A model generated the notes under the pieces. That model had not been told where the DNA came from. It searched no databases and worked only from the letters and a program-made list of their open reading frames with translations. A stretch of 64,000 nucleotides of DNA from Trileptium ribeirensis (lineage: Eukaryota; Nematoda; Enoplea; Enoplida; Thoracostomopsidae). Position 1 is the stretch's first letter. Each line of letters begins with the position of its first letter. The position numbers and the translations under genes were made by a program. Positions 31,862 to 44,472 of the stretch are shown here, piece by piece. Location: NCBI GenBank assembly GCA_030248225.1, contig JASANE010018398.1, forward strand, positions 83,617-147,616, written 5' to 3'.

Positions 31862-34616
31862 TTGAATATGCGAATAAACTCTGGTTTTGTACACTATAAT
31901 TCAAACGTAAATAATGATACCTGTACTAATGTGAATTCTGTTTCAAATTCTGTGTCAAATATGAATGAAAATTGTTCAATAACTGATAATGACAGTGTTA
32001 ATTATTTACTGTGTGTTTTGTTTAACGCTCTGTCGCTATTTCCTAAACTTAATTGTTTGTTATTATGTATCTGCGGCACGAATCCTGAAATCGTAGCTAT
32101 TACTGAAACATGGAGCCGGGACATTGGAGATATTGAACTGGAGATATCCGGGTATACTCTTTCTCGGCGGGATCGGAAATAGGGTAAAGGGGGAGGCTGC
32201 TGCATTTATGTTAAAACGGTTTTAAATCCAATTAGTTGTGACAATGTCATCCCCGAAGAATATTGTGACGCTACAGCATTTTCCTTCGTTCTGGCAGGAT
32301 TACATGTTCTCTTTGTATGTGCATATAGGCCGCCAAATAATGATCCATCTCTAAATAAAGTGCTGTATGATTTTATAGCAGCAACTGAAGCATTAGTATA
32401 TGATCGAAAAGTGTTGGTTGGGGATTTTAATAAACCGGAAATAAATTGGAAAACTTTTAGCTGGCCTGCGACAGGGGACGATTTCATAAATGCCGTTATA
32501 GCTGGAGGATATCAGCAATATGTTTTGACTCCAACTCGACTACAAAATATACTTGACTTGGTCTTCTGTAATAACGACGATATTGTTTGCAATGTTGTGG
32601 TTGAGCTTGGGTTAGCATCAGCGGATCACTTGTCAGTAGTTTTTAATATCTGTCTGCCGAAACAAAAGCGTAAACAAAAAGACGTTATATTGCTTGAATG
32701 GAGAAAAGCGGATTGGGCTAAGATCAATAACTTAAGAACTTCAACCTTGCGATTTAATGAACAAGACGATGTGGCAATCATGTGGCAGAAGTTTATGTTG
32801 TGCTTTAAACAATCATGCCAATTTGTACCGAGAAAATCCCGACGTGACATGAAAAAACCAGTTTGGGCGAGTCACGAGACTTGGTTGGCTATTAGAACAC
32901 AACAGAATGCTAGTAAAAGATATAATAAACATAGTACGCAAGAACAATGGCAGCGTTTTCAATATTGCAGCAAAACTGTTGATTGTTTAGTAAAACGAGA
33001 TATTAGGGCATACGACAAATGTTTAGTTAACAACTTAAAAGATCAGCCAAAGCCTTTTTGGTCATATTTGAATCGAAAACTGAAAAGACATTCTCATCCT
33101 ACAGTCTTGAACGATGAAAATGGGAATACTATAAGTGATGAAGCGAATGTAGCAAATACTTTAAATGAATACTTCCAATCTGTTTATACAATAGAACCAG
33201 AAGGTCGTATACCTGATTTTGCGTTACGCACAAATGAAAAACTAAATAACATTGTTTTTGAGCCGCGTTGGAGTTTTATAAATAGAGCTAAACGGCATGC
33301 TGCTCCGGGAATGGATACAATTACCAACAATTATTTGTATCAATGTGAGTACTCATTGAGTGAACCCTTGAGTGCTATTTTTAATAAGAGTCTGCAGAGT
33401 AATCAATTACCGCAAGACTGGCTGCAATCGTTAATTATTCCGGTTCATAAAGGAGGATCACTGGCTGAAGTCTGCAACTGTCGACCAGTAAGTTTAACTA
33501 GTACATGCTGTAAAATAATGGAATCGATTGTCAGAAGTGAAATGGAAAGGTTTTTAGCAGACAATAAACTAATTTACAGTTCTCAACATGGGTTCACACC
33601 GTCAAAATCAACACAAACGTTACTGTTGCAATTCATTGATAATATAACTAAAATACTAGACAGTGGGGATTTCGTTGATGTGGCATTTATGGACCTTACT
33701 AAAGCGTTCGATAAGGTGCCACATAAAAGGCTTGTATACAAATTAAGCAAATATGGTTTCTATGACAATTTACTATCTTGGTTAAAAGGATTTTTAAACA
33801 ATCGCACCCAAAAATTAAGGTAGGGACGAGCCTATCGAAAGAAGCACAAATCTACAGTGGTGTGCCTCAGGGATCAGTCCTAGGGCCTACCATTTCCAAC
33901 ATTTATATCAACGATCTTGATGAGTATGCTAGTGCCGCGCTATCCAAATACGCTGATGATATAGTTGCCTATCGACGTATCAACCGTAAATTTCACCAAA
34001 TAGATTATGCGAATATGCAGGAAGATATAAACGGATTAGTAGAGTGGTGTAAAAATGGTTAATGCCTTTCTCAGTAAATAAATGCAGAATGCTGAATCTT
34101 GGATATGGGAATAGTAAACACAACTAATATGTAGGCGATAAACAGCTGAAGGCAACAAACTCAGTCAAATACCTTGGTGTTCATCTCTCCGAGGACATGA
34201 AGTTTTCTCAACACTGCCACCAGATTGCAAGTTCGGCTAATAAAATTGTGGCGATGTTACGCCGATGATTTCTTACTATTAACAAACAATCGTTTTTGAA
34301 TATACATAAAGCGTTAATACGACCGAAGCTTGAGTATGCAACGACAGCGTGGGCACCTTATATGAAGCGGGATATATGTGAAATTAAAAATGTCCAACAA
34401 AGAGCCACTAGACTCGTTCAGAATTTGGTATCTCTGCCGTATGAACAACGAATGCAACGACTGGGCCTCCAAAGCTTGAAATGTAGACGAATGCGAGCAG
34501 ATTTAGTGATGCTGTATAAAATATGTCATGGAATATCGCCGATTGAACTCTCAGAAATGTTTAAACCTGTGGAATCGATCACAGTTAGAGGTCATACTTT
34601 CCGACTGCGAATGTAA
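31862..34616 (+). pseudogene. LINE ORF2: endonuclease and reverse transcriptase, broken
   Basis: Apurinic-like endonuclease begins in the first segment (IVAITETWSRD near 32090), is cut by TAG at 32180-32182, and continues in the same frame (AYRPPNN, then LVGDFNKPEINW and SADHLSVV). RT follows with the fingers and palm (CRPVSLTS, HGFTPSKST, FMDLTKAFDKVPH) to a one-base frameshift near 33810. Next come [11 protein letters not shown] and the catalytic YADD at 33949-33960. Further shifts or stops lie near 34062, 34125 and 34268 before the C-terminal region (RPKLEYATTAWAPY, NVQQRATRLV), which ends at 34616. The domain order and motifs fit the CR1/L2/Jockey group. Catalytic motifs remain, but the enzyme cannot be made whole from this copy. 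Confidence 0.85.
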
Positions 34617-34920
34617 TATACGCCCAGGCTAAATTGTCGTCGCTATAATTCTACGTGTCGTAACGTCACTGCATGGAATAACTTGCCGGTGTTGGTTGTA
34701 GTAGCGCCCACTCTAGCAAGTTTCAAGTCCCGGCTCCATCGCAGTGGCGTGTTACAGTAAGGATTCGTGCTGCTGGCCTAGAAGTTTTCTTTCAGAGCAA
34801 CTTTGCGGGAGCCATTGAGTTGGCTCCGATACTTTGCCCGTGGAATAATTCAATGGACAGAACAACAAACCACATGGATTGAAATATGACCACGGGAAGA
34901 AGGTGACTATAAGGTGACTG
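34617..34920 (+). other. 3' end of the LINE
   Basis: The coding signal of ORF2 fades here (a tail like RLNCRRYNSTCRNVTAWNNLP is readable across a stop). A short untranslated region with the ggtgacta repeat tail follows. Confidence 0.55.
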
Positions 34921-35945
34921 TAAATAACATCTAAATAACACAAACATAAACGCCGAAGCTTTGGACTGCAATTGGTGCCTATAGACATGAGGTTGTCTCA
35001 CAATATGCAGTAATTATATTCGATAGATTAGTAATCTAGCACTGTTCTCCTCCTAATTTCATTTGCTATGTCTGACGACAGGTAAAAATTACTTTTTCAT
35101 ATTTATATTTATCATTTTGATTCAAATCAAATTCAAATTTAGTTCTCATTTTATATATTAATCCCACTAGCGTCTGTTAAGATATTTCTATAGCTTTAGT
35201 TTTTCAGGTGCACCAAAAGGTAATGCAAAGCTCTGTTCGTCAAAAAATATAATTTGATACAACTTCGGAAAATTTCAAAACTTTTAAGCTTTCATTTTAG
35301 AAAAGCGTATATACCTAAAAGTATTTAAGTTGCACAACTATAAAAAGTATTAAGGATGGAATATATAAACTTTCTGTAAAGTTATTAAAAGTTTGAATAG
35401 TTATAAAAAGTTTTTACGTTTCTAAACGTTTAATTTCTGTAGAAATTATGGATAACGCACCCCCGAAATGTTTTGGATTAAAACGTGTAGGCTACAAAAC
35501 TTCGCTACAGTTTTCAAAAAGTTTAAAAAACTTTGTATAGGTTATTTTAGATTTCATCATTGCATAATCGTCTATTACAGATTTTAAGTTTTTAAATGCA
35601 CGTTGTCGATTTTTATCTCATCATCGTATTTCAATCCTGGGAAATCCATAATATACCGAATTTAACAACTTTTATTATAAAGTTTTGAAAACTTTTTGAA
35701 GTTTAATCTTAACATTACAATCACATTTTAACATTTCACAATGAAATTAAATTTGGCGCTGCCGAAAGTCATCATAACTTTATTTCAAAAAGTTTTAAAA
35801 AGTCTTGAGAAAGTTTTGAAAAACTTTCTTGAAGTTAATTTTTACCTCATAATCGCACTGGGTGGTGCCTGTGAAAGTCCTCATAAACTGAGTTTAACAA
35901 CATTAAAAAGATATGAAAAACATTTTGAGGTTAATTTATAAACGA
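34920..35945 (-). repeat. Right arm (outer part) of the palindrome
   Basis: Inverted copy of about 28880-29955, starting directly after the 3' tail of the LINE. Matching landmarks include the block around 35210 (caccaaaaggtaatg) against 29690, and 35040 (aatctagcactgtt) against 29830. Confidence 0.78.
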
Positions 35946-36586
35946 AAGCCCCACCATAAAATGGAATGATTAATTACCACTGTCATTAATTACATCATCT
36001 AAAAATGCTTATTTACGTATACAACATGCATATGTAATAAGTATAAATGATGAGTCATCTCTTGAGGAGTAATGATAATTAATTACCAACGGGTATTTTA
36101 ACAACATTAAAAAGGTATGAAAAACATTTTGTTGGGAGTGGGAATAAAATCACAATGGTCATAATGTAATATGATTAATTACCCCATTAGTCCATTAGTT
36201 GTGTGATTAACTACCGAGCTGGTAATTAACTACCTTGGTTGAGGGCTGGATTGGGCGAAGTCCGATTTTCTATGTGGTTGCAGTAAAAAAAATACACACA
36301 ATAAAATGGTATGATTAATGACCTACAGTCATTAATTACATCATTTTTAAAATAATGATTTAGATATATGATATACATATGTTATATGTGAAAATGATAA
36401 ATTATTACTTGAGGTGAGGTGTTTATTTATATACATATTTACGTTGTACTATCTACGTATATATATGTAAACATTTTAGTTCAGATCGTCCATTCTTTAT
36501 GTAGAATAAAAAAGTTGTGATTAATCACCTAAAGTAATTAATTACATCATGTTTTAAGAATTATTTGCATAAATTATGTATCTACA
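35946..36586 (+). repeat. Degenerate tandem repeats, target of the second LTR element
   Basis: Three diverged copies of an AT-rich unit with gattaattacc...attaattacatcat start near 35960, 36305 and 36515. The third is interrupted by the second LTR element and resumes at 46492 (gagtcatcag...ggggtaat, matching 36050-36075). Confidence 0.65.
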
Positions 36587-36965
36587 TGTAGCATAGTATA
36601 AAGTTTAGGAACGATCTGGTACATGTTTTGTCTGCTATCTTGAAGATTTATTAATTGTTACACGTAGGAGTTGTACAGAACATAAAATTGCTTGCATTGA
36701 CGTCAACTGTATAGCTATAGCAGAAACAACTGGTTTTTGGTATTTCCTGTGCAGAGGTTGAAATTTATATTTATACTGTAATCCGGGCGTGGCTGGTGTC
36801 TTCCTTAAGTTTTGTGCTTCTTGAGCATGGTGCTGTAAATCAGCCGTTGTAGCGAATTGTCACAGTTGTTGCAGCCACGGTTCGGACGATATATTGTGAA
36901 ATAAAAGATTGAAGGTAGTTTTTTATTCTTGTTAGTTGAACCAGTAACGATAAATATTCGTTACA
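36587..36965 (+). repeat. 5' LTR of the second element
   Basis: Pairs with 46111-46491 with roughly 5% differences by eye. An AATAAA at 36899-36904 is the likely polyadenylation signal and is conserved in the other LTR. Confidence 0.93.
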
Positions 36966-36967
36966 TT

Positions 36968-36985
36968 TGGCGCTGCGAGTAGTAA
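36968..36985 (+). other. Primer-binding site of the second element
   Basis: TGGCGCTGCGAG starts two bases after the LTR end, the usual position for a tRNA 3'-end complement. I cannot name the tRNA with confidence. Confidence 0.6.
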
Positions 36986-37092
36986 GGCGGCTTTACGTAC
37001 TTCTTTTCACTGTATCAACACAAATAAACCGCGACCACTTGAGTTTTACCCCCTTGAAACCTCATCTAGCGTTGTTTAACACCTCGTCAGCA

Positions 37093-38480
37093 TGGGTTTA
37101 GACCATTAGTTAAGGATAAAACAGGTTCCACTTCTGAGGATAGAGATCAAAGTGCCCTTATGCGTGACGTTAGAGATATGCAAGGAGAAATTTTGCAACT
37201 GCGCAAACAAGTAGCCGAAAGAACTGTACAAAATGTAATTTCAGGGTTGACTTTAACAGCGCCTAATTTAAAAATAGATTATTTTTGCGGGAAGGCTTGA
37301 CGACGATTTCGAATCTTGGTTAGATAGATTCGAACTCGCTGCACAAGCATGCAATTTGGGCCGAAGACAGGAAAATAACCATTTTGCCTTACTACTTAAT
37401 CGAAACAGCACAGGAGGTGTACAGGAGCCTACCTCAGGCGACAAAACAGTGATATGCGTTGGTCAGAAAGGAACTGACCGCAAAACTAGTGCCAGCTGAA
37501 AATTCACGTCTATATTCAGCGAATCTATATAGCAAGGTTCAAGAAAAAGGGGAATCTGTAGCAGACTACGCCCAGAGCATAAAAAACTGTTGAGACGCGC
37601 ATATCCAAGATCAGGTGACACGGCCGACGCGATTGCGTTAGACTGCTTCATCAGAGGGTTAGACCAAACATTAATTTCTCTTGTACTTATAGCAGATCCA
37701 AAAAACCTTGATGAAGCCGTTGAGATTGCAAGAAAGCAAGAGGCAAGACAGGGTTTTCTACTTCAGAAAAAGCATGAAAGCATAAATGTTATTTCAGATG
37801 GATATACTTGTAATTCTGCTAACACCACAAATCTCGAATTAGAAGCAAATAAAATAGCTGATGAAGTTTCAGCAAAAATTTGCCTGAAATTGGAAGAGCT
37901 AAAAAAGAATAGTTTCAACTTTGCTTCCGCGGAAGAGGATAATACCCTCTTACCGTCTTGGGATGAATCGAAACTTTCAGATGTTTTGAATAAAAAGGTT
38001 AATTATTTTCGAAAGAAAAATATCGGAGCATCAAATACTTGACATGACTCAAATTATAAATTGGAATGGACTCAAGATGGTAAGCCTATCTGTGGCTATT
38101 GCAAGAAAGTAGGTCACATTAAAGCTCGATGCAGAGCGCGAATATCGCAAAATCCTGCGCAACAAAACATTAATAGGCAAAAATTTTATCCAAATAGAAA
38201 CAACACCTATAGTAACAGTATCAACTGTGTAAATTCGAAGGCAAATGACTCTATACTCGATGATGACCAGATGTTAGCAACTTTTCAGCCACAAGCAGAA
38301 CAAATAAAGTTGTTACAGCAACAGAATCAGAGACTTATTGAACAAAATTGCATTAATTTTGTGAATCATGTGACAAACAAAATTGACGAATGCAAGGATA
38401 AAAGTTGTACTATTCATAACTTTAACCGCTCAAAAAATCATGAAGTGGAACCGAGTTCAATTCATATGAATAGGCATTAG
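37093..38480 (+). pseudogene. gag: Gag with zinc knuckle, second element, frameshifted
   Basis: Coding signal starts near 37093 and changes frame several times: a helical charged part (DVRDMQGEILQLRKQVAE), a capsid entry (DDFESWLDRFELAAQACNLG near 37305), and the conserved capsid C-terminal part in 37590-38042 (ALDCFIRGLDQTLISLVL). A stop at 38040-38042 separates this from a segment in the same frame with a CCHC knuckle (codons 38091-38132, CGYCKKVGHIKARC). It was a nucleic-acid-binding structural protein; now broken. Confidence 0.82.
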
Positions 38481-40530
38481 TTGTTAAAGGTAATAATTAT
38501 GCTTATCTATTGGGTTTATATTACTGTCTTATATCCTATATATTTCAGCCTTAGTAGTTGGTTCGCCGGTCATTATTATTTTCGTATTGCCGCAATATTT
38601 AAGCGCGTCACAACTGGGAACTGGATCTTGCTTTATTTGCGTGTTGCACAGTTAATTATTGGGTTAACGAAACGCCGTTTTGGACTAACAATATATAATT
38701 TTTGTAATGGCAAAAATCCATGCAGTATCTTTGGACCATTGCGTTCTTGTCGCTATATCGTTGATGGGAATGGTATGTTATCATTTATGATGGCTAAGGC
38801 TTGTCTAGGTGTAGGCACTGTATTTTTTAAGAAATATATAATAGCAACAATAATGCTAAGTTGCATTCGTTGTTCAATCGCTATGCCAATGCTTTGTCAG
38901 ACACATAGCAGTGGACAAATTTTTTTTCACTTCCTAAAGACATTCAGTGCAATTTTAATCACAGTAGGAAACCCGTAATACGGTCAGACTTAAGTATGTT
39001 CAAACGAAATCATTTTCAGTATATTTCAACAGCCTACAAATGTAAGGCTATCAAGCAGACAGTTAGAATATTCACATGGTTTTTTAACGATGAGCGACTG
39101 AAAGAGGAGCAATCGCAAGATGTTCCTGTTTCGGTTACCGAGTGAAGAAGAATGGAAAAGTTTCATAAATGTGCCTTTGGTAGCATGACGCCTACTGGAA
39201 AATTGTATCAAACAAAAATCCAGTGCAGTGGGAATATCTTGGATGTGGAATAAATTGCTGTAAGTGGACCTTTTGGTCAGCGTCAAATTGCTTCATGTTT
39301 GAAGGCAAAGTTTACCAACGTCACGGTGTTTCCGAAATGGAAAGCACTAGCGGCGACGTAAGCCACCGTCGCTCTTTGGACGAGTTTTGTGAATTAAACG
39401 ATGGTTTAATTGGAAGGCTAAACAACAAGAATTATGTGAATTTTTACGGTGGAAAACCATAAAAGGAAAACAAATGGGGAAATAACTGGCTTTCGTCAAA
39501 TGGTAACTTAGCGCTAACGTTCAACAATAAGACGGTGATTCAAGGTTGTCTTAACGGCAAACCTTTAACAATTTCTGATCAAGGATTAGCTGTAGAATTG
39601 ATTCATAATCGCAGAAAAAGGGTTACCAACAGTACACCACTTATTCCGCCAAACTTAAGTAGAAACCAGGGTGTTATCACTTCTGACGTGTTAGCTTCAA
39701 GTTTACAAGCTGTGCAATTTGATTTGCAGGAAAATAAGCAGTTTGCATTTAATCATGCTATGACAAGTACTTGTCATAACATGAACAACATACAAAAACT
39801 ATTAAAATCGCAAATAATAAGGTCTCCAATATTATCAATGAGAGCTATCTTAGGACAAAAAACATAGTCGCAGTATCAGGTGCCAATGCTGTTTTCGTAT
39901 ATTCATGCGTAATTATAAAGAAAAGAGAATTTGTATTTCTACCTATGAACGGTTCATGTTCCACTAAAATTCCAATTAATTTGACGGTAACAGCAAAGCC
40001 TAAAATAGGCTATTTGGACCCGATAACTAATATCATTGACTTTTCAATATCTCGGACTGTCGCCTAGTAGAACGCATACCACTGCAGCTCGAAAATAACA
40101 CATACATTTATGACTCAGGAACAGCCAAAATTAAGTTGGCCGGGGGACTGCCAAATATTACAATATTTTCAAGTACCGCAAATCCATCGGTCCACTATTT
40201 TTTAACAAATCGTTATGTATAATTTGTCTGAATTTCATAGCCATAACTCGTTGAATGACGTTTGGGCCGAACTTTACCACCAAGGGAAAATATTTGAGGC
40301 TGTCGGTTTTGAAAAAGGTGCAAAAATTGAGTCCAGTGCGGATTCTATAGTCTATAATATTGCTCAGCGCGGCTTTTTCGGGTTCCTGAAAGGTCTTTCG
40401 TTTGGCGCTTATCAGGTCTGGGTCTTTCTGATATGTTTATATGTAACAGCAGGAGTATTCATTTATCATTGTTGTCCGAAGTTCATACTGAGACTATTTA
40501 AAGTAAATGTGTTTAAATTATTTACGAAGT
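38481..40530 (+). pseudogene. env: Env-like membrane glycoprotein region between gag and protease, broken
   Basis: The first open stretch (38481-38978) begins with hydrophobic segments and continues into a Cys-containing ectodomain-like part. Further pieces in shifting frames to about 39867 include a Cys/Trp-rich patch (CCKWTFWSASNC near 39250) and an RRKR-type basic run (near 39612). The piece from 40215 has a hydrophobic anchor (VWVFLICLYVTAGVFIYHCC, about 40416-40475) and then runs on in the same frame into the protease. Signal-like start, Cys-rich ectodomain and single anchor suggest an envelope glycoprotein. The Cys/Trp patch recalls class II phlebovirus-like glycoproteins of some LTR elements, but this is a weak inference. 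Confidence 0.5.
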
Positions 40531-41033
40531 ATCAAGTACAACACACAAATTGTTCTATACATAAAGAACCTGAAGCACCTGGGGTGCAAACAGACGCAGA
40601 GATGCTAGCCATGCCAGCGGTTAGACATCATCGTCTAATATGGCCCCAAGAAGAAATTTTTTTCAGCAACGAAATCGTAGAAATGTGTGGTTCAGTCGTA
40701 ATAGTAAAAATTGAAGGCTTGCATGCTACGTGTCTGTTTGACACCGGTGCAAGCATTAGTTTAATCAGCGAAGAAACACGAAGAAAACTCCCCAATGTAG
40801 CCCGAATTGGCAATGGAATTGCTGCCCGCTCTATGACGGGACACAATATTATGACTAATGAGTCAATAATGGCAAACATTATTATTGTGTCAAGACACAT
40901 CTGTCACACGCTACACGTAACACGATTTTTGCAGTACGATTTGTTGCTTGGACGAGATGGCCTAAATAAACTTGGCCTGTCACTATCGACATGGCAAAAA
41001 ATAAAATTTTACTACCACAGAATGACTTAACTC
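40530..41033 (+). CDS. pol: Aspartic protease, second element
   Basis: Retropepsin motif LFDTGASISLISEETR with the catalytic Asp codon at 40740-40742, and a later LLLGRDGL block corresponding to the flap-distal ILG-x-D motif. The reading frame is continuous with the upstream env-like anchor segment, so protease and anchor appear translationally joined, at least in this copy. The frame ends at 41030; pol continues in another frame. Confidence 0.8.
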
Positions 41034-41063
41034 GCTGTAGGAAACGCCATCCGCTCATAAATA

Positions 41064-42994
41064 ATGTTTGTATTGATGATTTCATTCAAATACCTGCTAG
41101 GTCTGAAATTACTATTGTACCGCACATTTCTCTGGAAACAGCAAATTTATGCTGTTCGAACCCATCCGGAAAAGTTGTTAGCACCGCCCATCCTATTACC
41201 TTCATCTAAGGAAGCCCAAATATTGCTTCTGAATACACTGCCTGAGTCTGTTAAGCGATATAAAAATATGTGCGTAGGAACTTTAGAAAATATTTCTTAT
41301 GGTAGCAGGAAGAAGCAACACGATTTTCAAAGCTACGAAAATGTAAGCTTCAAGAACAATAATAAAAATACCGGAATTTATTCACATGCTACGCAAACGT
41401 ACAACACTATTACGACTACGACATCATGGGTGGATAGATTAATTCCTGCTAATTCTCTTTTAAACGAGGAACAATGCCAAAAACTACGGGAGTTAATTCT
41501 TGAATTTAAAGACATATTCGCTGACAATGATTTCGACTTGGGCCGAACAAAAAGTGTTCAGCACCGTATTTTCGCGGACGACATTAAGCCAATTCGTCAG
41601 CCACCTTATCGTCTGGCGGTTTCAAAAGGGAACCTGTGAAACTCCAATTAGATGAGATGGAAAGTAAAGGCATAATAAGGCGCTCTACCAGTACATGGGC
41701 CTCACCAATGATAGTAGCACCCAAAAAGATGGTTCTAGTGGATTAGTAGTGGATTACAGACGTTTAAATTCTCACGCAAAGAGAGATTTGTACCTTTGCC
41801 GCGCATAGTTGACATTTTCACGGCCTTGGAAGGTGTCCAGTGGTGGAGTAGCGTTGACCTCGCTTCAGGCTATTATCAAGTGAAAATGCACCCAGATGAT
41901 AAAGAAAAAACTGCATTTACCACTTTTTTGGCCTGTATGAATTCAATGTATTACCAATGGGACTCTCAAATAGCGCTGCCACATTTGAGCGGTTTATGGT
42001 GTATATCTTGGCAGGCATACAATGGGTGAGCACAATGGTGTATTTAGATGACCTCCTATGTTATTCTAAAACGTTTGAAAAACATTTAGAAGATCTTAGG
42101 TTACTATTTTCTAAACTTCGACAAGCTGGACCTAAACTTAAACCCAAGAAGTGCCAGTTTTGAAAAAAAGAGGTCGAATTTTTAGGTTATATAGTATCGT
42201 CAGCAGGAATTCAAACTTGCCCAAAAAAAGTCGAAAAAGTGAAAAATGTAGAGAACCTAAAGACAGTAAAAGAGCTGAAATCATTTTTGGGGTTAGCCTC
42301 CTTCTACAGGAGGTTCATCCCACGTTTTAGTGAAATCTGTGAGCCTCTACATAGCCTTTTACGAACAAACACTAAATTTGTTTTGTCAGATAAATGCTCT
42401 GACGCATTTAACATTCTCAAGAAAAAATTATCATCAGCCCTGATCTTAGGATTTCCGGCCTTTCCGAAACCATTCGTTGTCCGTTTGGATGCTTCCGGAA
42501 ATGCTATAGGTGCCGTATTGGCACAATTAGACGAACAAGGGAATGAAAGACCAATATATTACATAAGTCGAAGTTTACATAAAGCCGAAAGAAATTATTC
42601 AACATATGAGAAAGAAGCACTAGCGCTTACGTGGGCCCTAAAACAATTTCGACCATATATTTACGGTCGAAAAGTTACCGTATTTACTGATCACCGGCCT
42701 TTGAAATATCTATTGACCACTCCTTCGGGTTCGGGACGTTTGGCAAAGTGGGGTTTGCAGATTCAGGAATATGAACCGTTTATAAGTGTTCAATATCGAC
42801 CGGGTCGCTTTAATGGCAACGCCGATTTTTTGTCGCGCATTCAAAACTCCACAAAAAATCATTCTGTAAACGTATTGAACGACTACGATAACATTCGAGA
42901 ATTACAACTTCAAGATCGAGAGTTGTCATTCTTGATAGAATGCATTGAGTCTGGTAAACTTCCAAGCGACAAACGTTTGGCAAAAAAGTTTTAA
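41064..42994 (+). pseudogene. pol: Reverse transcriptase and RNase H, second element, frameshifted
   Basis: The segment to 41639 carries the pol entry (DIFADNDFDLGRTKSVQHRI, then PIRQPPYRL). Then come broken RT blocks (GIIRRSTSTWASP near 41675; WWSSVDLASGYYQVKMHP near 41850; YLDD at 42041-42052). A stop at 42161-42163 precedes the thumb and RNase H, which stay open in 42239-42994 (LDASGNAIGAVLAQ, YEKEALALTWAL, TDHRPLKYL). At least three frameshifts. Motif order is Ty3/gypsy. Confidence 0.9.
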
Positions 42995-42999
42995 ACTTT

Positions 43000-44200
43000 T
43001 CGAATAAATATAGTGTTGAGAACGGATGTTTGTTTTACATGCCAGTTAAACGAGATTATATTGAATTTGAGGACATGAGATTGGTTATTCCTACTTCAAT
43101 GCGTTCAGAAGTATTGGAGGCGTATCATAATGATATCTTAGGAGGACACTTAGGAATTGCCAAAACACTCTTTAAACTAAGTCGATTCTATTTTTGGCCT
43201 GGAATACAGGAGGACGTCAAAAGGTGGTGTGTGGCCTGCGAGGGATGCGGTTCTCGGAATTCACCACCAATAAATTTCAAAGCATCTCTTAGGCCAATAC
43301 CAAAAACATCTTATCCTTTCCAGCGCTTTGCAGTTGATATGCTGTCATTACCAGTTACCACAAGAGGAAATATTTATGTCATAGTATTCAGCGATTACTT
43401 GACCAGGTACCTAGAGGCTTTTGCAATAAAAGATCAGGAAGCAAAAACAATTGCTGAAATTTTTGTTAAAGAAATTGTCTGTCGTTATTCCTGTCCGGCG
43501 GAGCTATTGTCTGACCGAGGAACAAATTTTCTATCAAAACTGATTGCTGAAGTATGTCATTTATTTGACACCCGTAAAGTAAACACCACTCCGTGGCACC
43601 CAATGACGGATGGCCTGGTGGAGAGGTTCAATCGCACCTTACCTACTATGCTTTCAATGTATTGTTCCACAACCCAGAAAGATTGGGATCTTTTTTGGAT
43701 ACTGCATTATTTGCCTATCGATGTAGCGTCAAGCTAGCATGAATGAGAGTCTGCTTTACTTACTTTTTGGAAGGGATCCCAGGCTTCCAATAGATATTAC
43801 GTTCAGGCACCCCAATCTGTACGTGGTCGACACTGAAGATTTTCCTATTTTACTTCGAGAAAAGCTACGCCATGTATGGAAACTCGCAAATGAAAGCCTA
43901 GAAGTAGCTCAATCCAAACGAGCAGGCTATTATAATAGGAATGCGAGTTATCCAGTATTTTGTGTAGGAGATAAAGTGCGGATATGCATGTGCTCTGGGA
44001 ATAAAGGTATATCGCGCAAATTGAGACGAGACCTGTACCTGGGCCTTTACAGGATTTTGCATGTGGCTCCTCCGAACGTGGTTTTGGAGGATTGTTTGAA
44101 CCCTGGTAACCCCCCAAAACGGGTGCACTATAATGTGTTAAAAAGGTTTAATGGGCCTTATGTTCCTGTTGGGAGAAAATTATTTGGGGGTCGACGGTAA
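43000..44200 (+). pseudogene. pol: Integrase, second element, one break
   Basis: HHCC domain (HNDILGGHLG then CVACEGC), catalytic DDE residues in VDMLSLP, LLSDRGTNF and DGLVERF, and after a break near 43737 the C-terminal part with a PRLPIDITF-type segment and a final GLYRILHV and KRVHYNVLKRFNGP. The linker from RNase H ends at 42994, in another frame. Only one stop/shift separates core from C-terminus, so this is the best-preserved part of the element. Confidence 0.9.
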
Positions 44201-44472
44201 TCCTTAGAACCAGGGGATCCGAACCCTACGGATTGTGGGGGTTGGATGATGAACTGCGGTATAGTCTGAGAAATCGCGATATTCGATGATCGGACGAGCT
44301 CGTTCAAATTAAAAGTGTGATTATGCCAATAAATACTGCTATTAATGTAACGTTACAATGCATATTATAATAATAATTATTATTGGTAGTTACTCTTAGT
44401 AATATATTAAATTCTGATCCATAGGTCAACCCGGAGAATTTATCGAAGGACAACCGCGTGTATGCAGATACC

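Larger units (their letters stand above)
31240..34920 (+). mobile_element. CR1/Jockey-type LINE, broken, inserted in the palindrome arm
   Basis: Non-LTR retrotransposon with an RNA-binding ORF1 and an endonuclease plus RT ORF2, both damaged. The 5' limit is inferred from where palindrome homology stops. The 3' end has a short repeated tail (ggtgactataaggtgact near 34904-34921), as is common in CR1/L2-like LINEs, right before palindrome homology resumes. Confidence 0.8.
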
